Assembly: GCF_027460265.1 (NCBI RefSeq)
Contig: NZ_JAPZBC010000001.1
Span: 5,994,001-6,058,000 of the forward strand
Length of the DNA: 64,000 bases
Origin: Streptomyces sp. WMMC940
GTDB lineage: Bacteria > Actinomycetota > Actinomycetes > Streptomycetales > Streptomycetaceae
Reading direction: 5' to 3'
Below, piece by piece: positions 43,332 through 52,227 of this stretch. Below the pieces are notes generated by a model. That model was not told the origin of the DNA. It did not search any database and was given only the letters and a program-made list of their open reading frames with translations. A program made the position numbers and the translations under genes. Each line of letters opens with the position of its first letter. Within the stretch, counting starts at the first letter, position 1.

Positions 43332-43999
43332 GCGAACCGGTGAAGGGATCCGCACGGGGGAGCGAACCGGCCGGAGGCTCCGTACGGGAGCTGGACCAGT
43401 CGGCCTCCGCCGCCGCGTACCGGCCGCTGCCCGCGGCCGAGGACGACGGCGGCGCCCGCCGCTTCTGGTCGCGGCGGCGGATTCCCGCCGCGCTGCTCGC
43501 GCTGGTCGTGACGGCCGGGGCGGGACTGCTGCTGTTCGACGTCGTCTCCGTACGGGCCGAGCGGCCCGGGATGCGCTGGCGGCGGTCGCTCGCCGACGAA
43601 CTGGCGAGCAGACCGGTGGACGACACCTGGGTGCTGGCGGGCGCGGGGGCGGCCGTCGCGGTCGGAGCGTGGCTGTTGGCGCTCGCCGTGACACCGGGGT
43701 TGCGGAATCTGCTGCCCATGCGCCGCCGGGCGGGCGACGAGGACGTAAGGGCCGGACTCGACCGGGATGCCGCGGAACTGGTGCTGCGCGACCGGGCGAT
43801 GGAAGTCTCGGGAGTGCAGTCCGTACGGGTGCGGGTGAGGCGGTCCCGGGTCGGGGTGCGGGCGGTGTCCCACTTCCGTGAGCTCGACGAGGTCCGGTCC
43901 GACCTGGACACCGTGCTGGGCGACGGCATCCGCGAACTCGGACTGGTGCGGCGGCCGGCCCTGTCCGTGCAGGTGCGCCGCCCGGCGAAGAAGGGGTGA
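43328..43999 (+). CDS. DUF6286-type membrane protein of the Asp23 cassette
   Basis: 223 residues. Cytosolic N-terminal segment of about 50 residues, two transmembrane helices (about 56-76 and 101-121), then an Asp23-like soluble C-terminal domain (about 135-218: DAAELVLRDRAMEVSGVQSV, LGLVRRPALSVQV). Translationally coupled to both neighbours by four-base overlaps. Probably a membrane partner of the Asp23 proteins. Confidence 0.82.
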   Translation: MSEPVKGSARGSEPAGGSVRELDQSASAAAYRPLPAAEDDGGARRFWSRRRIPAALLALVVTAGAGLLLFDVVSVRAERPGMRWRRSLADELASRPVDDTWVLAGAGAAVAVGAWLLALAVTPGLRNLLPMRRRAGDEDVRAGLDRDAAELVLRDRAMEVSGVQSVRVRVRRSRVGVRAVSHFRELDEVRSDLDTVLGDGIRELGLVRRPALSVQVRRPAKKG

Positions 44000-44583
44000 G
44001 CGGGATGCTCCGGGTCGTCAACCGCGTACTGATCGGGCTGGCCGGTCTGGTGCTCGTCCTGCTGGGGGGAGCGGTCCTGGCAGCGGGGCTCGGGCTGCCG
44101 GTCCCGTCCTGGTGGCCGTGGCGGGGAGCCGGGACCGTACTGCTGGGCGAGAGCCGCCGGCAGCGGTGGGAGGACCACGGCTGGTGGTGGCCTTTGGTGA
44201 TCGTGGCGCTGGCGGTCGTCGTCCTCCTCGCGCTCTGGTGGCTGCTGGCGCAGTTCCGCCGCTCGCGGCTGGCCGAGGTGCTGGTGGACAGCGGGGACGG
44301 GGAGGGGGCCCTGCTGCGGGGCCGCGCCATGGAGGCCGTGCTCGCGCGGGAGGCCGAGGACCTGGACGGCGTGTCCCGGACCCAGGTCGTACTGCACGGC
44401 CGCCGCACCGCCCCCGCGGCCCGTGTGCGCCTCCTCCTCGAGCCCTTCGCGTCACCGGGCGAGACGCTGCACCGTCTCTCGGCCGAGGCCCTGGCGCACG
44501 CGCGCGACTCGGCGGGGCTGACGTCGCTGCCCGCGGAGGTGCGGTTGCGGGCCCAGAAGCACCGGGCGAAACGTGTGACGTGA
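43996..44583 (+). CDS. amaP: Alkaline shock response membrane anchor protein AmaP
   Basis: 195 residues from GTG 43996. Two transmembrane helices (about 9-36 and 64-87) flanking a Trp-rich extracellular loop, then a soluble domain (about 100-190: RGRAMEAVLAREAEDLDGVS ... LPAEVRLRAQKHR) resembling Asp23. AmaP tethers Asp23 to the cytoplasmic membrane in firmicutes; the same role is inferred here from position and topology. Confidence 0.82.
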   Translation: MSGMLRVVNRVLIGLAGLVLVLLGGAVLAAGLGLPVPSWWPWRGAGTVLLGESRRQRWEDHGWWWPLVIVALAVVVLLALWWLLAQFRRSRLAEVLVDSGDGEGALLRGRAMEAVLAREAEDLDGVSRTQVVLHGRRTAPAARVRLLLEPFASPGETLHRLSAEALAHARDSAGLTSLPAEVRLRAQKHRAKRVT

Positions 44584-44785
44584 GCGGGGCCGACGGGTCG
44601 GGGGCGGTCGCGGGCGGGGCGCGCTCGGCATGTCGTAGCCGTCGGGGGCGCCACGCCGGATGCTCCCCGGGCGTTCCGGATGCGTCCCCATGCGTGTTCC
44701 GGGTGAGGGCGGCGTTCGGGATGCGAGCGGGCAGGCGCCCTGGTTCGCTGAGAGGGGTCCGCTGAAAGCGACGTTCGAGGAGGCC

Positions 44786-44977
44786 ATGAGCATGTCAGAC
44801 GAAGTCGGCGGCCGGGTCCGGCAGATGCGGCGGAAGGCCGAGGAGCTGAAGCAGGCCGCGGATCGCGTGAGCGATCCCGAGGAGAGCCGGCGGCTCAAGG
44901 AGAAGGCGCGCAGGCTCCAGGAACAGAGTGAGCAGGAGAGCACGATGGGGTCCGGGGACATCTACCCCATGGAGTGA
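44786..44977 (+). CDS. Small charged protein, DUF6381-like
   Basis: 63 residues from ATG 44786 with GAGGAGG upstream. Almost entirely one amphipathic helix with heptad-like pattern (VRQMRRKAEELKQAADRV, SRRLKEKARRLQEQSEQ), ending in the conserved MGSGDIYPME. Coiled-coil type small protein of unknown function, often encoded several times in Streptomyces. It follows the Asp23 cassette by 202 bases. Confidence 0.8.
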   Translation: MSMSDEVGGRVRQMRRKAEELKQAADRVSDPEESRRLKEKARRLQEQSEQESTMGSGDIYPME

Positions 44978-45026
44978 CCCTCCGTGCCGTACGCACCGGC
45001 CGGTGACCGTCGGGCCACCGGCCGGC

Positions 45027-45194
45027 GTGTGCTCGGGCGACGTGCGGTCGGGCGGCGTCTGGTCGGGTGACGTGCGGTCGGGCGGTGTGTGCGTCGGTCG
45101 CGTGTGCTCGTGTGACGTGTGCTCCGGCCGGCGTGAGGTCGGGCGGCGTGTGCTCCGGCCGGCGTGGGCTTCAGCCGCGTGTGTGCTCGGGCGC
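45027..45194. repeat. Degenerate 15-bp tandem repeat (about 11 units)
   Basis: Consensus GTGYGSTCGGGYGRC. Units start at 45027, 45042, 45057, 45072 and so on; later copies drift and some gain a base. The 15-base period keeps the frame, so both strands have open frames with pentapeptide periodicity (for example SGDVRSGGVW on plus), but no start or ribosome-binding site supports translation. The whole interval 44978-45304 has no recognised gene. Confidence 0.8.
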
Positions 45195-45304
45195 CATGTG
45201 ACGGGCGGGTGGGAGTCCCCGCCGTGATCTGGGTGATGTCGGCGGGGTGACCGTACGGGCATCCGCCGGTGTGCGCACGGGGCGGCGGCCCACGCCCACC
45301 CCTG

Positions 45305-46060
45305 TCAGAAGCCGGACCTCGCCCCGCCGTCCACCGGCAGCATCACGCCCGTGAGGTACGACGCCGCGGGCGACAGCATGAACGCCGCCGTGCGCCCGAA
45401 CTCCTCCGGAGTGCCGTAGCGCCGCATCGGAATGCGGGACTCGTTGGCGGCACGGGCCGCGTCCACGTCCCCCGACAGCGCGTCGAGTTCGCGCACCCGG
45501 TCGGTGTCGATACGGGCCGGCAGCAGTCCCACGACCCGGATCCCGCGCGGGCCCAGCTCGTCCGAGAGCGATTTGGCGAAACCGGCCAGACCGGGACGCA
45601 GACCGTTCGAGATGGTCAGGCCGGGAATCGGCTCGTGGACCGAGCCGGACAGCACGAAGCCGACGACCCCGCCCTCACCCAGCGCCGCCGCCGCGCCCCG
45701 GGCCAGCCTGACCGCGCCCAGGAACACCGACTCGAACGCCGTCTGCCACTGCTCGTCCGTGTTGTCCGCGACGAAGCCCGGCGGGGGGCCGCCGACGCTG
45801 ATCAGTACGCCGTCGAAGCGGCCGAAGTGCGCCCGGGCGGCGCCGATCAGCCGCTCGGGGGTAGCGGGGTCGGCGTTGTCGGCCGCGATGCCGACGGCGT
45901 CCGGGCCGATCCCGGACGCCGCGTCCGCGACGGCCTTCGCGTCCCGTCCGGTGATGATCAGCTTCGCGCCCTCGGCGGCCAGTGCCCGGGCGGCGGCGTT
46001 GCCCAGCCCGCGGGTCGCCCCGGTCACGACGTAGACGCGGTCCCTCAGTCCAAGATCCAT
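45305..46060 (-). CDS. SDR-family oxidoreductase with atypical active site
   Basis: 251 residues. Rossmann motif VYVVTGATRGLG, DNADPATPERL, LISVGGPPPG and C-terminal GVMLPVDGGARSGF are typical of classical SDRs. Where YxxxK is expected after the catalytic Ser (SGSVHEPIPGL), the sequence reads TISNGLRPGLAGFAKSL, so neither Tyr nor Lys is in the usual place. Related SN-x-x-R SDR branches exist. The start lies four bases after the upstream GH15 stop, so they form an operon. Confidence 0.88.
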   Translation of the reverse strand: MDLGLRDRVYVVTGATRGLGNAAARALAAEGAKLIITGRDAKAVADAASGIGPDAVGIAADNADPATPERLIGAARAHFGRFDGVLISVGGPPPGFVADNTDEQWQTAFESVFLGAVRLARGAAAALGEGGVVGFVLSGSVHEPIPGLTISNGLRPGLAGFAKSLSDELGPRGIRVVGLLPARIDTDRVRELDALSGDVDAARAANESRIPMRRYGTPEEFGRTAAFMLSPAASYLTGVMLPVDGGARSGF

Positions 46061-46064
46061 GGCT

Positions 46065-47861
46065 CTATCCTGCCGCGCCGCGCGCGGCGAGGGCCAGGGC
46101 GGAGCCCACCAGTCCCACATGGCTGAACGCCTGCGGGAAGTTCCCGAGCTGCCGCCGCGCCACCGGGTCGTACTCCTCCGCCAGCAGGCCGATGTCGCTG
46201 CGCAGTTCCAGCAAACGCTCGAAGAGGTCCTTGGCCTCCTCGACCCGCCCGGTCGCACGGAGGGCGTCGACCATCCAGAACGAGCAGACGAGGAACGTTC
46301 CTTCACGGCCGGGCAGCCCGTCGACGGACGGCCCCTTGGTGCTGTAGCGGTTGATCAGCCCGTTCCGGCCCAGCCCGGCCCGCACCGCGTCGACCGTGCC
46401 CACGACCCTCGGGTCGTCCGGCGGGAGGAAGCCCACCCGGGGGATGAGCAGCGCCGAGGCGTCCAGCTCGTCCGAACCGTAGTACTGGGTGAAGGTGTTC
46501 CGTTCCGCGTCGAACCCCCTGTCGCACACCTCCCGGTGCACCGCGTCCCGCATCGCCCGCCACCGGGTCACGTCACCGGGCAACCCGGGGTCGTCCTCCA
46601 GCGTCCGTACGGCGCGGTCGGCCGCCACCCACGCCATCACCTTGGAGAACACGAAGTGGCGCCGTGGCCCGCGCACTTCCCACAGGCCCTCGTCGGGCTC
46701 CCGCCACGTCGACTCCAGGAAGCCCAGCAGACTCAGTTGGAGGTTCCAGGCGTGCGGCGGGGACTCAAGACCGGCCTCGCGACCGAGCCGCAGCGCATCC
46801 ATGACCTCGCCGTAGACGTCGAGCTGGAGCTGGTCGACGGCGCCGTTGCCGATCCGTACCGGCGCGGAGCCCTCGTAACCGCGCAGCCAGGGCAGTTCCG
46901 TCTCCGGCAGCCTGCGCTCCCCTGCCACCCCGTACATGATCTGCAGCCCCGAGGGGTCACCCGCCACCGCGCGCACCAGCCAGTCCCGCCAGGCAGCGGC
47001 CTCGTCGACGTAGCCGGTGGAGAGGAGCGCGCCGAGCGTCAGGGTGGAGTCGCGCAGCCAGCAGTAGCGGTAGTCCCAGTTCCGCACGCCGCCGGGGTCC
47101 TCGGGGAGGGAGGTCGTGGGGGCGGCGACGATCCCGCCCGTCGGAGCGTACGTCAGCGCCTTCAGAGTGATCAGCGAGCGGACCACGGCCTCCCGGTACG
47201 GTCCCTCGTAGCCGCACCGCGCCGACCACTCCTGCCAGTCGTGCACGCTCGCGCTCAGCGCGTGGAAGGGATCGACGAGTCGGGGAGCGGGCTCGTGCGA
47301 GGGGTGCCAGGTGAGGACGAACGCCAGGCTCTGGCCGGCGCCGACGGTGAACGACGAGACCGTGCTGAACTGCTGGCCCCAGGTCTTCACCGGCACGGAG
47401 TCGGGGTTCTCGAGCCGCAGCCACACGGAGTCGGGGCCGGCGACCGCGACCCGGTGGTCGTTCGTCCTCCGCATCCACGGGACGACCGAGCCGTAGTCGA
47501 AGCGCAGCCGCAGGGTCGCGGCCATCTCTACGCTGCCGCTGACGCCCTCCACGATCCGGACGACGTCGGGGGCCTTGTCGCGCTGCGGCATGAAGTCGGT
47601 GACCTTGACCGTGCCGGTCCGCGTCTCCCAGAACGACTCGAGGACGAGCGTGCCCGGGACGTAGCGGCGGCGGGTGCAGTTCCCGGCGCCCTTGGGCGCG
47701 AGCCGCCAGTGGCCGTTGTCGTCGTCGCCTAGCAGTGCCGCGAAGCAGGCCCCTGAGTCGAAGCGCGGCAGGCACAGCCAGTCGACCGAGCCGTCCCTGC
47801 CCACCAGCCCCGCGGTCTGCAGATCGCCGATCAGGGCGTAGTCCTCGATGCGTTGGGTCAC
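46065..47861 (-). CDS. Glycoside hydrolase family 15 protein (trehalase/glucoamylase-like)
   Basis: 598 residues from GTG 47861. N-terminal beta-domain opening IEDYALIGDLQTAGLVGRDG and (alpha/alpha)6 barrel with NWDYRYCWLRDSTLTLGAL. The general acid and base are likely the Glu residues of EPDEGLWEVRG and LLAEEYDP, as in actinobacterial GH15 trehalases. No signal peptide, so cytosolic. Likely hydrolyses trehalose or a short alpha-glucan. Probably co-transcribed with the SDR gene. Confidence 0.93.
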   Translation of the reverse strand: MTQRIEDYALIGDLQTAGLVGRDGSVDWLCLPRFDSGACFAALLGDDDNGHWRLAPKGAGNCTRRRYVPGTLVLESFWETRTGTVKVTDFMPQRDKAPDVVRIVEGVSGSVEMAATLRLRFDYGSVVPWMRRTNDHRVAVAGPDSVWLRLENPDSVPVKTWGQQFSTVSSFTVGAGQSLAFVLTWHPSHEPAPRLVDPFHALSASVHDWQEWSARCGYEGPYREAVVRSLITLKALTYAPTGGIVAAPTTSLPEDPGGVRNWDYRYCWLRDSTLTLGALLSTGYVDEAAAWRDWLVRAVAGDPSGLQIMYGVAGERRLPETELPWLRGYEGSAPVRIGNGAVDQLQLDVYGEVMDALRLGREAGLESPPHAWNLQLSLLGFLESTWREPDEGLWEVRGPRRHFVFSKVMAWVAADRAVRTLEDDPGLPGDVTRWRAMRDAVHREVCDRGFDAERNTFTQYYGSDELDASALLIPRVGFLPPDDPRVVGTVDAVRAGLGRNGLINRYSTKGPSVDGLPGREGTFLVCSFWMVDALRATGRVEEAKDLFERLLELRSDIGLLAEEYDPVARRQLGNFPQAFSHVGLVGSALALAARGAAG

Positions 47862-48141
47862 GACATGCCGTTTTCCCTCGCCGGCGGCCGCCTAAGCGGT
47901 TGCGTCGGCCACGCGGGAGACGACCTTCGCGGGGCGGCGAACGTCCGGGCGGCGCTCGGGGGTTCAGGGCGGTGGGCCACGACTCCGCCGCCTCGGTGCG
48001 ATGGGCCGTGAGCCCTCGACCCCGGGGCCGTTGGACGGGGGCCTTCCCCGGGACGGGGCCCTGCCCGTGCCTGCCCGGCCCGTCGTCCACGCCGGTACGC
48101 TCCCGTGAGCACGGCCGCGTCACCGGGGCGGGCCCGGCCGC

Positions 48142-48993
48142 TCAGCTCGTCGGCGCGCCCGCCGTCGCGGGCGTTTCCTCGGCGGCCGGTCCGGTGGCCG
48201 GTTCGGTGGCCGGTTGGGCGGCCGGTTCGGTGGCCGGTTCTGCGGCAGCCGCGGACCGGTCGCGCTTCTCGCGGCGCACGAGGACCACCCAGCCCACCGG
48301 GACACCGGCCGCGAACAGCCACCACTGGACCGCGTACGCCATGTGCGCGCCGATGGAGTCGTGGTCGGGATCCGCGATCAGCTCGGGGGTGCCGCCGGCC
48401 GGCTCGGGGGCGGTCTGCTGCAGGTAGCCGCCGAGCACCGGCCGCCCCAGGCTCCTGGCCTGCTGCTCGCTGTCGATCAGCATGATCTGACGCGGCGGCA
48501 GCCCGCTGAGGTCCTTGATCCCGCTCGCGTCGGTGGTCTCGTCCGCCATGAGCCGGCCCGTGACGGTGACCTCGCCCTTCGGCGCGGGTGGGACGGCGGG
48601 GTAGGCGGTCTGGTCGGCCGCCGCGGGGACCCAGCCCCGGTTGACCAGGACGGCACGGCCGTCGGCGAGGACCAGCGGGGTGAGGACGTGCACCCCGACC
48701 CGCTCGTCGTTGTCGGTGCGGCGGCGCACGACGACCTCGTGGGCGGTGTCGTACGTGCCCGTGGCCGTGGCGTGCCGCCAGTAGTCCGCGCGCGGGACGG
48801 TGTGCCCCGGGGAGGTCAGCTCGGTGACGGGCACCGGCCGTGCGGCGAGGTTGTCCGCGATCAGCTCGTTCTGGGCGACGCGGCGCTCGTGCCGGTGCAG
48901 CTGCCAGTAGCCCAGCTCGACCATCACCGGAATGAGGACGAGGCTGACGAGGGTGAGGATCACCCACTGCCGGGACAACAGGAAGCGGTACAC
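48142..48993 (-). CDS. SURF1-family cytochrome oxidase assembly protein
   Basis: 283 residues from GTG 48993 (YRFLLSRQWVILTL). Two transmembrane helices (about 9-28 and 220-240) bracket the SURF1 domain with GYWQLHRHERR, VLVNRGWVP and HMAYAVQWWLFA. SURF1 helps cytochrome aa3 oxidase maturation. The cytosolic tail is repetitive (EPATEPAAQPATEP), encoded by near-identical GGCCGGTTSGGT units at about 48190-48240. The stretch 47862-48141 to its left shows no gene. Confidence 0.9.
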   Translation of the reverse strand: MYRFLLSRQWVILTLVSLVLIPVMVELGYWQLHRHERRVAQNELIADNLAARPVPVTELTSPGHTVPRADYWRHATATGTYDTAHEVVVRRRTDNDERVGVHVLTPLVLADGRAVLVNRGWVPAAADQTAYPAVPPAPKGEVTVTGRLMADETTDASGIKDLSGLPPRQIMLIDSEQQARSLGRPVLGGYLQQTAPEPAGGTPELIADPDHDSIGAHMAYAVQWWLFAAGVPVGWVVLVRREKRDRSAAAAEPATEPAAQPATEPATGPAAEETPATAGAPTS

Positions 48994-49106
48994 CCCACGA
49001 CCGTACAACTCGGTCGTGGGGTGTCCGGCGGCAGGGTCCGGGCGTGGCCCGGGAACGTGCCGGCAGGGAGGAGGGGAGCGGGGCGGGCGCCGGGAAGCCG
49101 GCGGGG

Positions 49107-49340
49107 TCACACCTTGTCGACGATGCCCGTCCTCCCCTCGGCGCGGGCGCAGTGCCCGCCGCAGTACCAGTGGCCCTGGACCTCGACGCCCTGGCCGATG
49201 ATCTGGACCCTGCAGTGCTCGCAGATGGGGGCCATCCGGTGGATGGCGCAGGAGAAGCAGTCGAAGACGTGCACCGCGCCCTGCGCGTGCACCTCGAAGG
49301 ACATGCCGTAGTCGTTTCCGCAGACCTCGCAACGTGCCAT
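49107..49340 (-). CDS. Cys-rich small zinc-binding protein
   Basis: 77 residues from ATG 49340; three more residues if the ATG at 49349 is used. Paired cysteines CEVCGN, CFSC, CEHC and CGGHC, with His residues between, form probable zinc-ribbon/treble-clef sites. The sequence resembles small prokaryotic metallothionein-like proteins of actinobacteria. No enzyme motif. It lies 113 bases upstream of the SURF1 start. Confidence 0.8.
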   Translation of the reverse strand: MARCEVCGNDYGMSFEVHAQGAVHVFDCFSCAIHRMAPICEHCRVQIIGQGVEVQGHWYCGGHCARAEGRTGIVDKV

Positions 49341-49537
49341 GCGCCGCATGGTCCGGAGGGCGGCGGACCGGAGCAAGGTCCCTCCGGGCGGGTCGGGGCG
49401 GCTGCACCCGACCGGCGCACGCGCCGGGGCGCACCCGACCGGCGCGCGGGCCCGGACGGTGGCGGGCAGCCCGGGCCCGTGCCCATGGAGTCCGCCCGCG
49501 CGAGGGGTCCGGCGGGCCGAGGGCCGCCGGCGGGGCG

Positions 49538-50521
49538 TCACCCCTCGGCCGGCGCGACGTCCCTGAGGAGCTGGGTGAACGCGGCCTCGTCGATGATCGG
49601 CGTCCCGTACGACCTCGCCCGGACCGTCTTCGACGTGGGGGCCTCCGGGTCATTGGTCACCAGGAGGCTCGTCAGCCGGGAGACGCTCGTCGCGACATGG
49701 AGGCCGGCCTCGACGGCACGGTCCTCCAGCAGTTCCCGCTCGACCGAGGTGTCTCCCGAGAAGGCCACCCGCATGCCCTGTATGAGCGGTTTGTCCGCCA
49801 CGTAGCGCCCCGGATTCGGGTAAGGGCACGCCGGTCGCTTGCGTGACGGGCGCCAGCCGTTCGGCCGGTACGAGGACCTCGACGCCTGACGGCCGATCCG
49901 CGGCGCGGAGGGTGCCGTGGACCACTCCGTGAGCGGACGGCACTCCAGCACCGGCAGCCGCACTCCCCGCTCGGCGGCCGTGTGCAGACTCGGCCGGAAC
50001 GCCTCCGCCAGCACCCGCGCGTCGTCCAGGGCGTTGTGCGCATGGCGCTGGACGACGCCGAAATGCGCCGCGAGCGACTCCAGCTTGTGGTTGGGCAGGG
50101 GCAGTGACAGTTCCTTGGACAGCGCGATCGTGCACAGCCGCTGGCGCACGGGTGCGACGTGCTCCGCCCGCGCGTACTCCCTGGCGATCATGGACCAGTC
50201 GAAGACGGCGTTGTGCGCGACGAGCACCCGGCCGTCCAGCCGGTGCGCGAATTCCTGGGCGATGTCCCCGAAGAGGGGCGCGCCCTCCAGCATGTCGCTC
50301 GTCAGTCCGTGGATCCACACCGGACCGGGATCCCGCTCGGGGTTGACCAGGGAGTACCAGTGGTCCTCGACGTTTCCCTGTGCGTCCAGGCGGTAGACGG
50401 CAGCCGACACTATCCGGTCGTCACGGGCGAGTCCGGTGGTCTCCACGTCGACGACCGCGTACCCCTGCGGATACGCGGCCGGCCACGCTGCTGCTGTCGT
50501 ACGGTCGTCGAGCATGGTCAC
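49538..50521 (-). CDS. DEDDh-family 3'-5' exonuclease with probable BRCT domain
   Basis: 327 residues from GTG 50521 (ATG 50515 is equally possible). DnaQ-like exonuclease domain (about 18-185) with ExoI AVVDVETTGL, ExoII VLVAHNAVFDWSMI and ExoIII HNALDDARVLAEAF. A Ser/Arg/Pro-rich linker leads to a C-terminal BRCT-like domain (about 240-322: GMRVAFSGDTSVERELLEDR, VSRLTSLLVTNDPEAPTSKT). Likely acts in DNA repair or end processing rather than as the replicative proofreader. Confidence 0.9.
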   Translation of the reverse strand: MTMLDDRTTAAAWPAAYPQGYAVVDVETTGLARDDRIVSAAVYRLDAQGNVEDHWYSLVNPERDPGPVWIHGLTSDMLEGAPLFGDIAQEFAHRLDGRVLVAHNAVFDWSMIAREYARAEHVAPVRQRLCTIALSKELSLPLPNHKLESLAAHFGVVQRHAHNALDDARVLAEAFRPSLHTAAERGVRLPVLECRPLTEWSTAPSAPRIGRQASRSSYRPNGWRPSRKRPACPYPNPGRYVADKPLIQGMRVAFSGDTSVERELLEDRAVEAGLHVATSVSRLTSLLVTNDPEAPTSKTVRARSYGTPIIDEAAFTQLLRDVAPAEG

Positions 50522-50716
50522 AGAGCTTACGGGCCGCCACTGACACGGAGGCTCCGGCCCGTGTGCGCCGGGGCCCGGTGACCGCCGGCGGGGCGCACGC
50601 CTGGGGCCCCGTCAGGCCCGCACGGGAGCGGTGGAATTCACCACGACCGACTGGTGCGGATCTTGCCGGATACGTCCGGAATTCCCTGACGAGGCGGTGC
50701 GCGGCCCGCTCGGGCC

Positions 50717-51343
50717 TCAGGTGTTCCCCTGGGCCAGCAGGGACTTGACCAGTGCCCGCAGGGACGCGGCGAACAGCCGCTCCGGGTCCGCGGGGCGCGC
50801 CAGCGCACGCGCCAGGGCCGGGTCCTTCCTCGCGCTCACGGTCTTCCCCGGCCGCCCCCGCACGGGTGTCTCCGCGGGCGCCAGCTCGCGCGCGCACTCG
50901 ACCAGGACGAAGCCGACCACCTGGAACTGCACCGCGCGGACCGCCTCGGCGGCCCGCGCTCCCCGCAGTCCGGCGGTGTGCACCTCGCGGACGAGCGCGC
51001 GTTGCGCGGGCAGGAACACCCGCTCCGTCAGGCCGCGTTCATGGACCATGGCGATCAGATGGGGCCGGGCGTGCAGTTCGTCCCGCAGCCGGCGGGCGAC
51101 CGAGACGATCCGGGTGGCCGGGGTGCGGCCGGTCGGCTGTATCGCCCCCATCTCCTCCACCGTCCGGTCCACGAGCGCGTCGAGCAGCGACTCGCGATTG
51201 CCGATGTGCCAGTAGATGGACGTCACGGCCGTACCGAGCCGGGCGGCGAGCCCCCGCATGGTGAGTGCGTCGGGACCGTGCTGTTTCACGAGGTCGTCCG
51301 CCGCCTCCAGCACCTGCTCGCGGGTCAGTACGGTACGTGACAT
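50717..51343 (-). CDS. TetR-family transcriptional regulator
   Basis: 208 residues from ATG 51343. N-terminal helix-turn-helix (about 6-52): TREQVLEAADDLVKQHGPDA, TMRGLAARLGTAVTSIYWHI. The C-terminal domain resembles TetR_C regulators of drug or hydrophobic ligand responses, with a Pro/Arg loop around 165-180. It is divergent from the VIT-family transporter gene 170 bases away and may regulate it. Confidence 0.9.
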   Translation of the reverse strand: MSRTVLTREQVLEAADDLVKQHGPDALTMRGLAARLGTAVTSIYWHIGNRESLLDALVDRTVEEMGAIQPTGRTPATRIVSVARRLRDELHARPHLIAMVHERGLTERVFLPAQRALVREVHTAGLRGARAAEAVRAVQFQVVGFVLVECARELAPAETPVRGRPGKTVSARKDPALARALARPADPERLFAASLRALVKSLLAQGNT

Positions 51344-51513
51344 GAAACCCCTATCTCCGGTCGACTCCGTTGTGGAGAAGCCTCCTTGATCTCCATCGGT
51401 ACTCGGTGTAACCACGTTACAGGCGTGGCCGTGCGGCATCCCGTGCCCCGGCCCCGTCCCCGGTGCCGTGTGGCGGCTGTGTCAGCGGCCGCGCGGGTGA
51501 GACCCTCCCTGGC

Positions 51514-52227
51514 GTGACGCAACCGACACCCCACCACGAGCCCCACGGCACGTCCATGGGCACCCGTCTCAACTGGCTCCGCGCCGCGGTCCTCGGAGCC
51601 AACGACGGCATCGTGTCGACCGCGGGCCTCGTGGTCGGCGTGGCCGGTGCGACGAGCGCCCGCGCGGCGCTGCTGACCGCCGGACTCGCCGGACTGCTCG
51701 CCGGATCCATGTCGATGGCCGCGGGCGAGTACGTCTCGGTCTCGACCCAGCGCGACTCGGAGAAGGCGGCGCTGGCCCTAGAGAGGCTGGAGCTCAGCGA
51801 ACAGCCCGCGGCCGAACTCGACGAACTGACCGCCCTGCTGGTGGCCCGCGGCCTCTCCCGCGAGGTCGCCCGCGCGGCGGCGGAGCAGCTCACCGCACGC
51901 GACGCGCTCCGCGCCCACGCCCGGGTCGAGCTCGGCATCAACCCCGACGAGCTCGCCAACCCCTGGCACGCGGCCGGCGCCAGCTTCCTGGCCTTCACCG
52001 TCGGCGCCCTGCTGCCCCTGCTGGCCATCGTCCTGCCGTCGTCCACCGCCCGGCTGCCGGTGACGGTCGTGTCGGTGCTGCTCGCCCTCGCCTTCACCGG
52101 CTGGTGGAGCGCCCGCCTCGGCGCGGCACCGGCCGGGCGGGCGATGGTGCGCAACGTGTGCGGGGGCGCGCTGGCGATGGGGGTCACGTACGCGGCGGGC
52201 TCGCTGCTGGGGGCCGCGGGGATCTGA
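51514..52227 (+). CDS. VIT1/CCC1-family iron/manganese transporter
   Basis: 237 residues from GTG 51514. Five transmembrane helices with the VIT signature LRAAVLGANDGIVSTAGLVVGVAGA and GSMSMAAGEYVSVSTQRDSE, followed by the Glu-rich cytosolic metal-binding helices (about 85-140) and the hydrophobic C-terminal half. Transports Fe2+/Mn2+ out of the cytosol. An in-frame ATG at 51463 would add a non-conserved extension. Confidence 0.9.
   Translation: MTQPTPHHEPHGTSMGTRLNWLRAAVLGANDGIVSTAGLVVGVAGATSARAALLTAGLAGLLAGSMSMAAGEYVSVSTQRDSEKAALALERLELSEQPAAELDELTALLVARGLSREVARAAAEQLTARDALRAHARVELGINPDELANPWHAAGASFLAFTVGALLPLLAIVLPSSTARLPVTVVSVLLALAFTGWWSARLGAAPAGRAMVRNVCGGALAMGVTYAAGSLLGAAGI

Noticed and set aside
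42228..44583. Possible gas-vesicle or encapsulin cluster
   Set aside because: Small membrane proteins and repeated modules suggested it briefly, but the Asp23 signatures and AmaP topology explain the cassette; no GvpA or encapsulin sequence is present.
44795..45262. Repeat-containing minus-strand frame with TPPDRTSPEHTP-like units
   Set aside because: The periodicity comes from the 15-bp DNA repeat; half the frame is antisense to the DUF6381-like gene, and there is no start signal.
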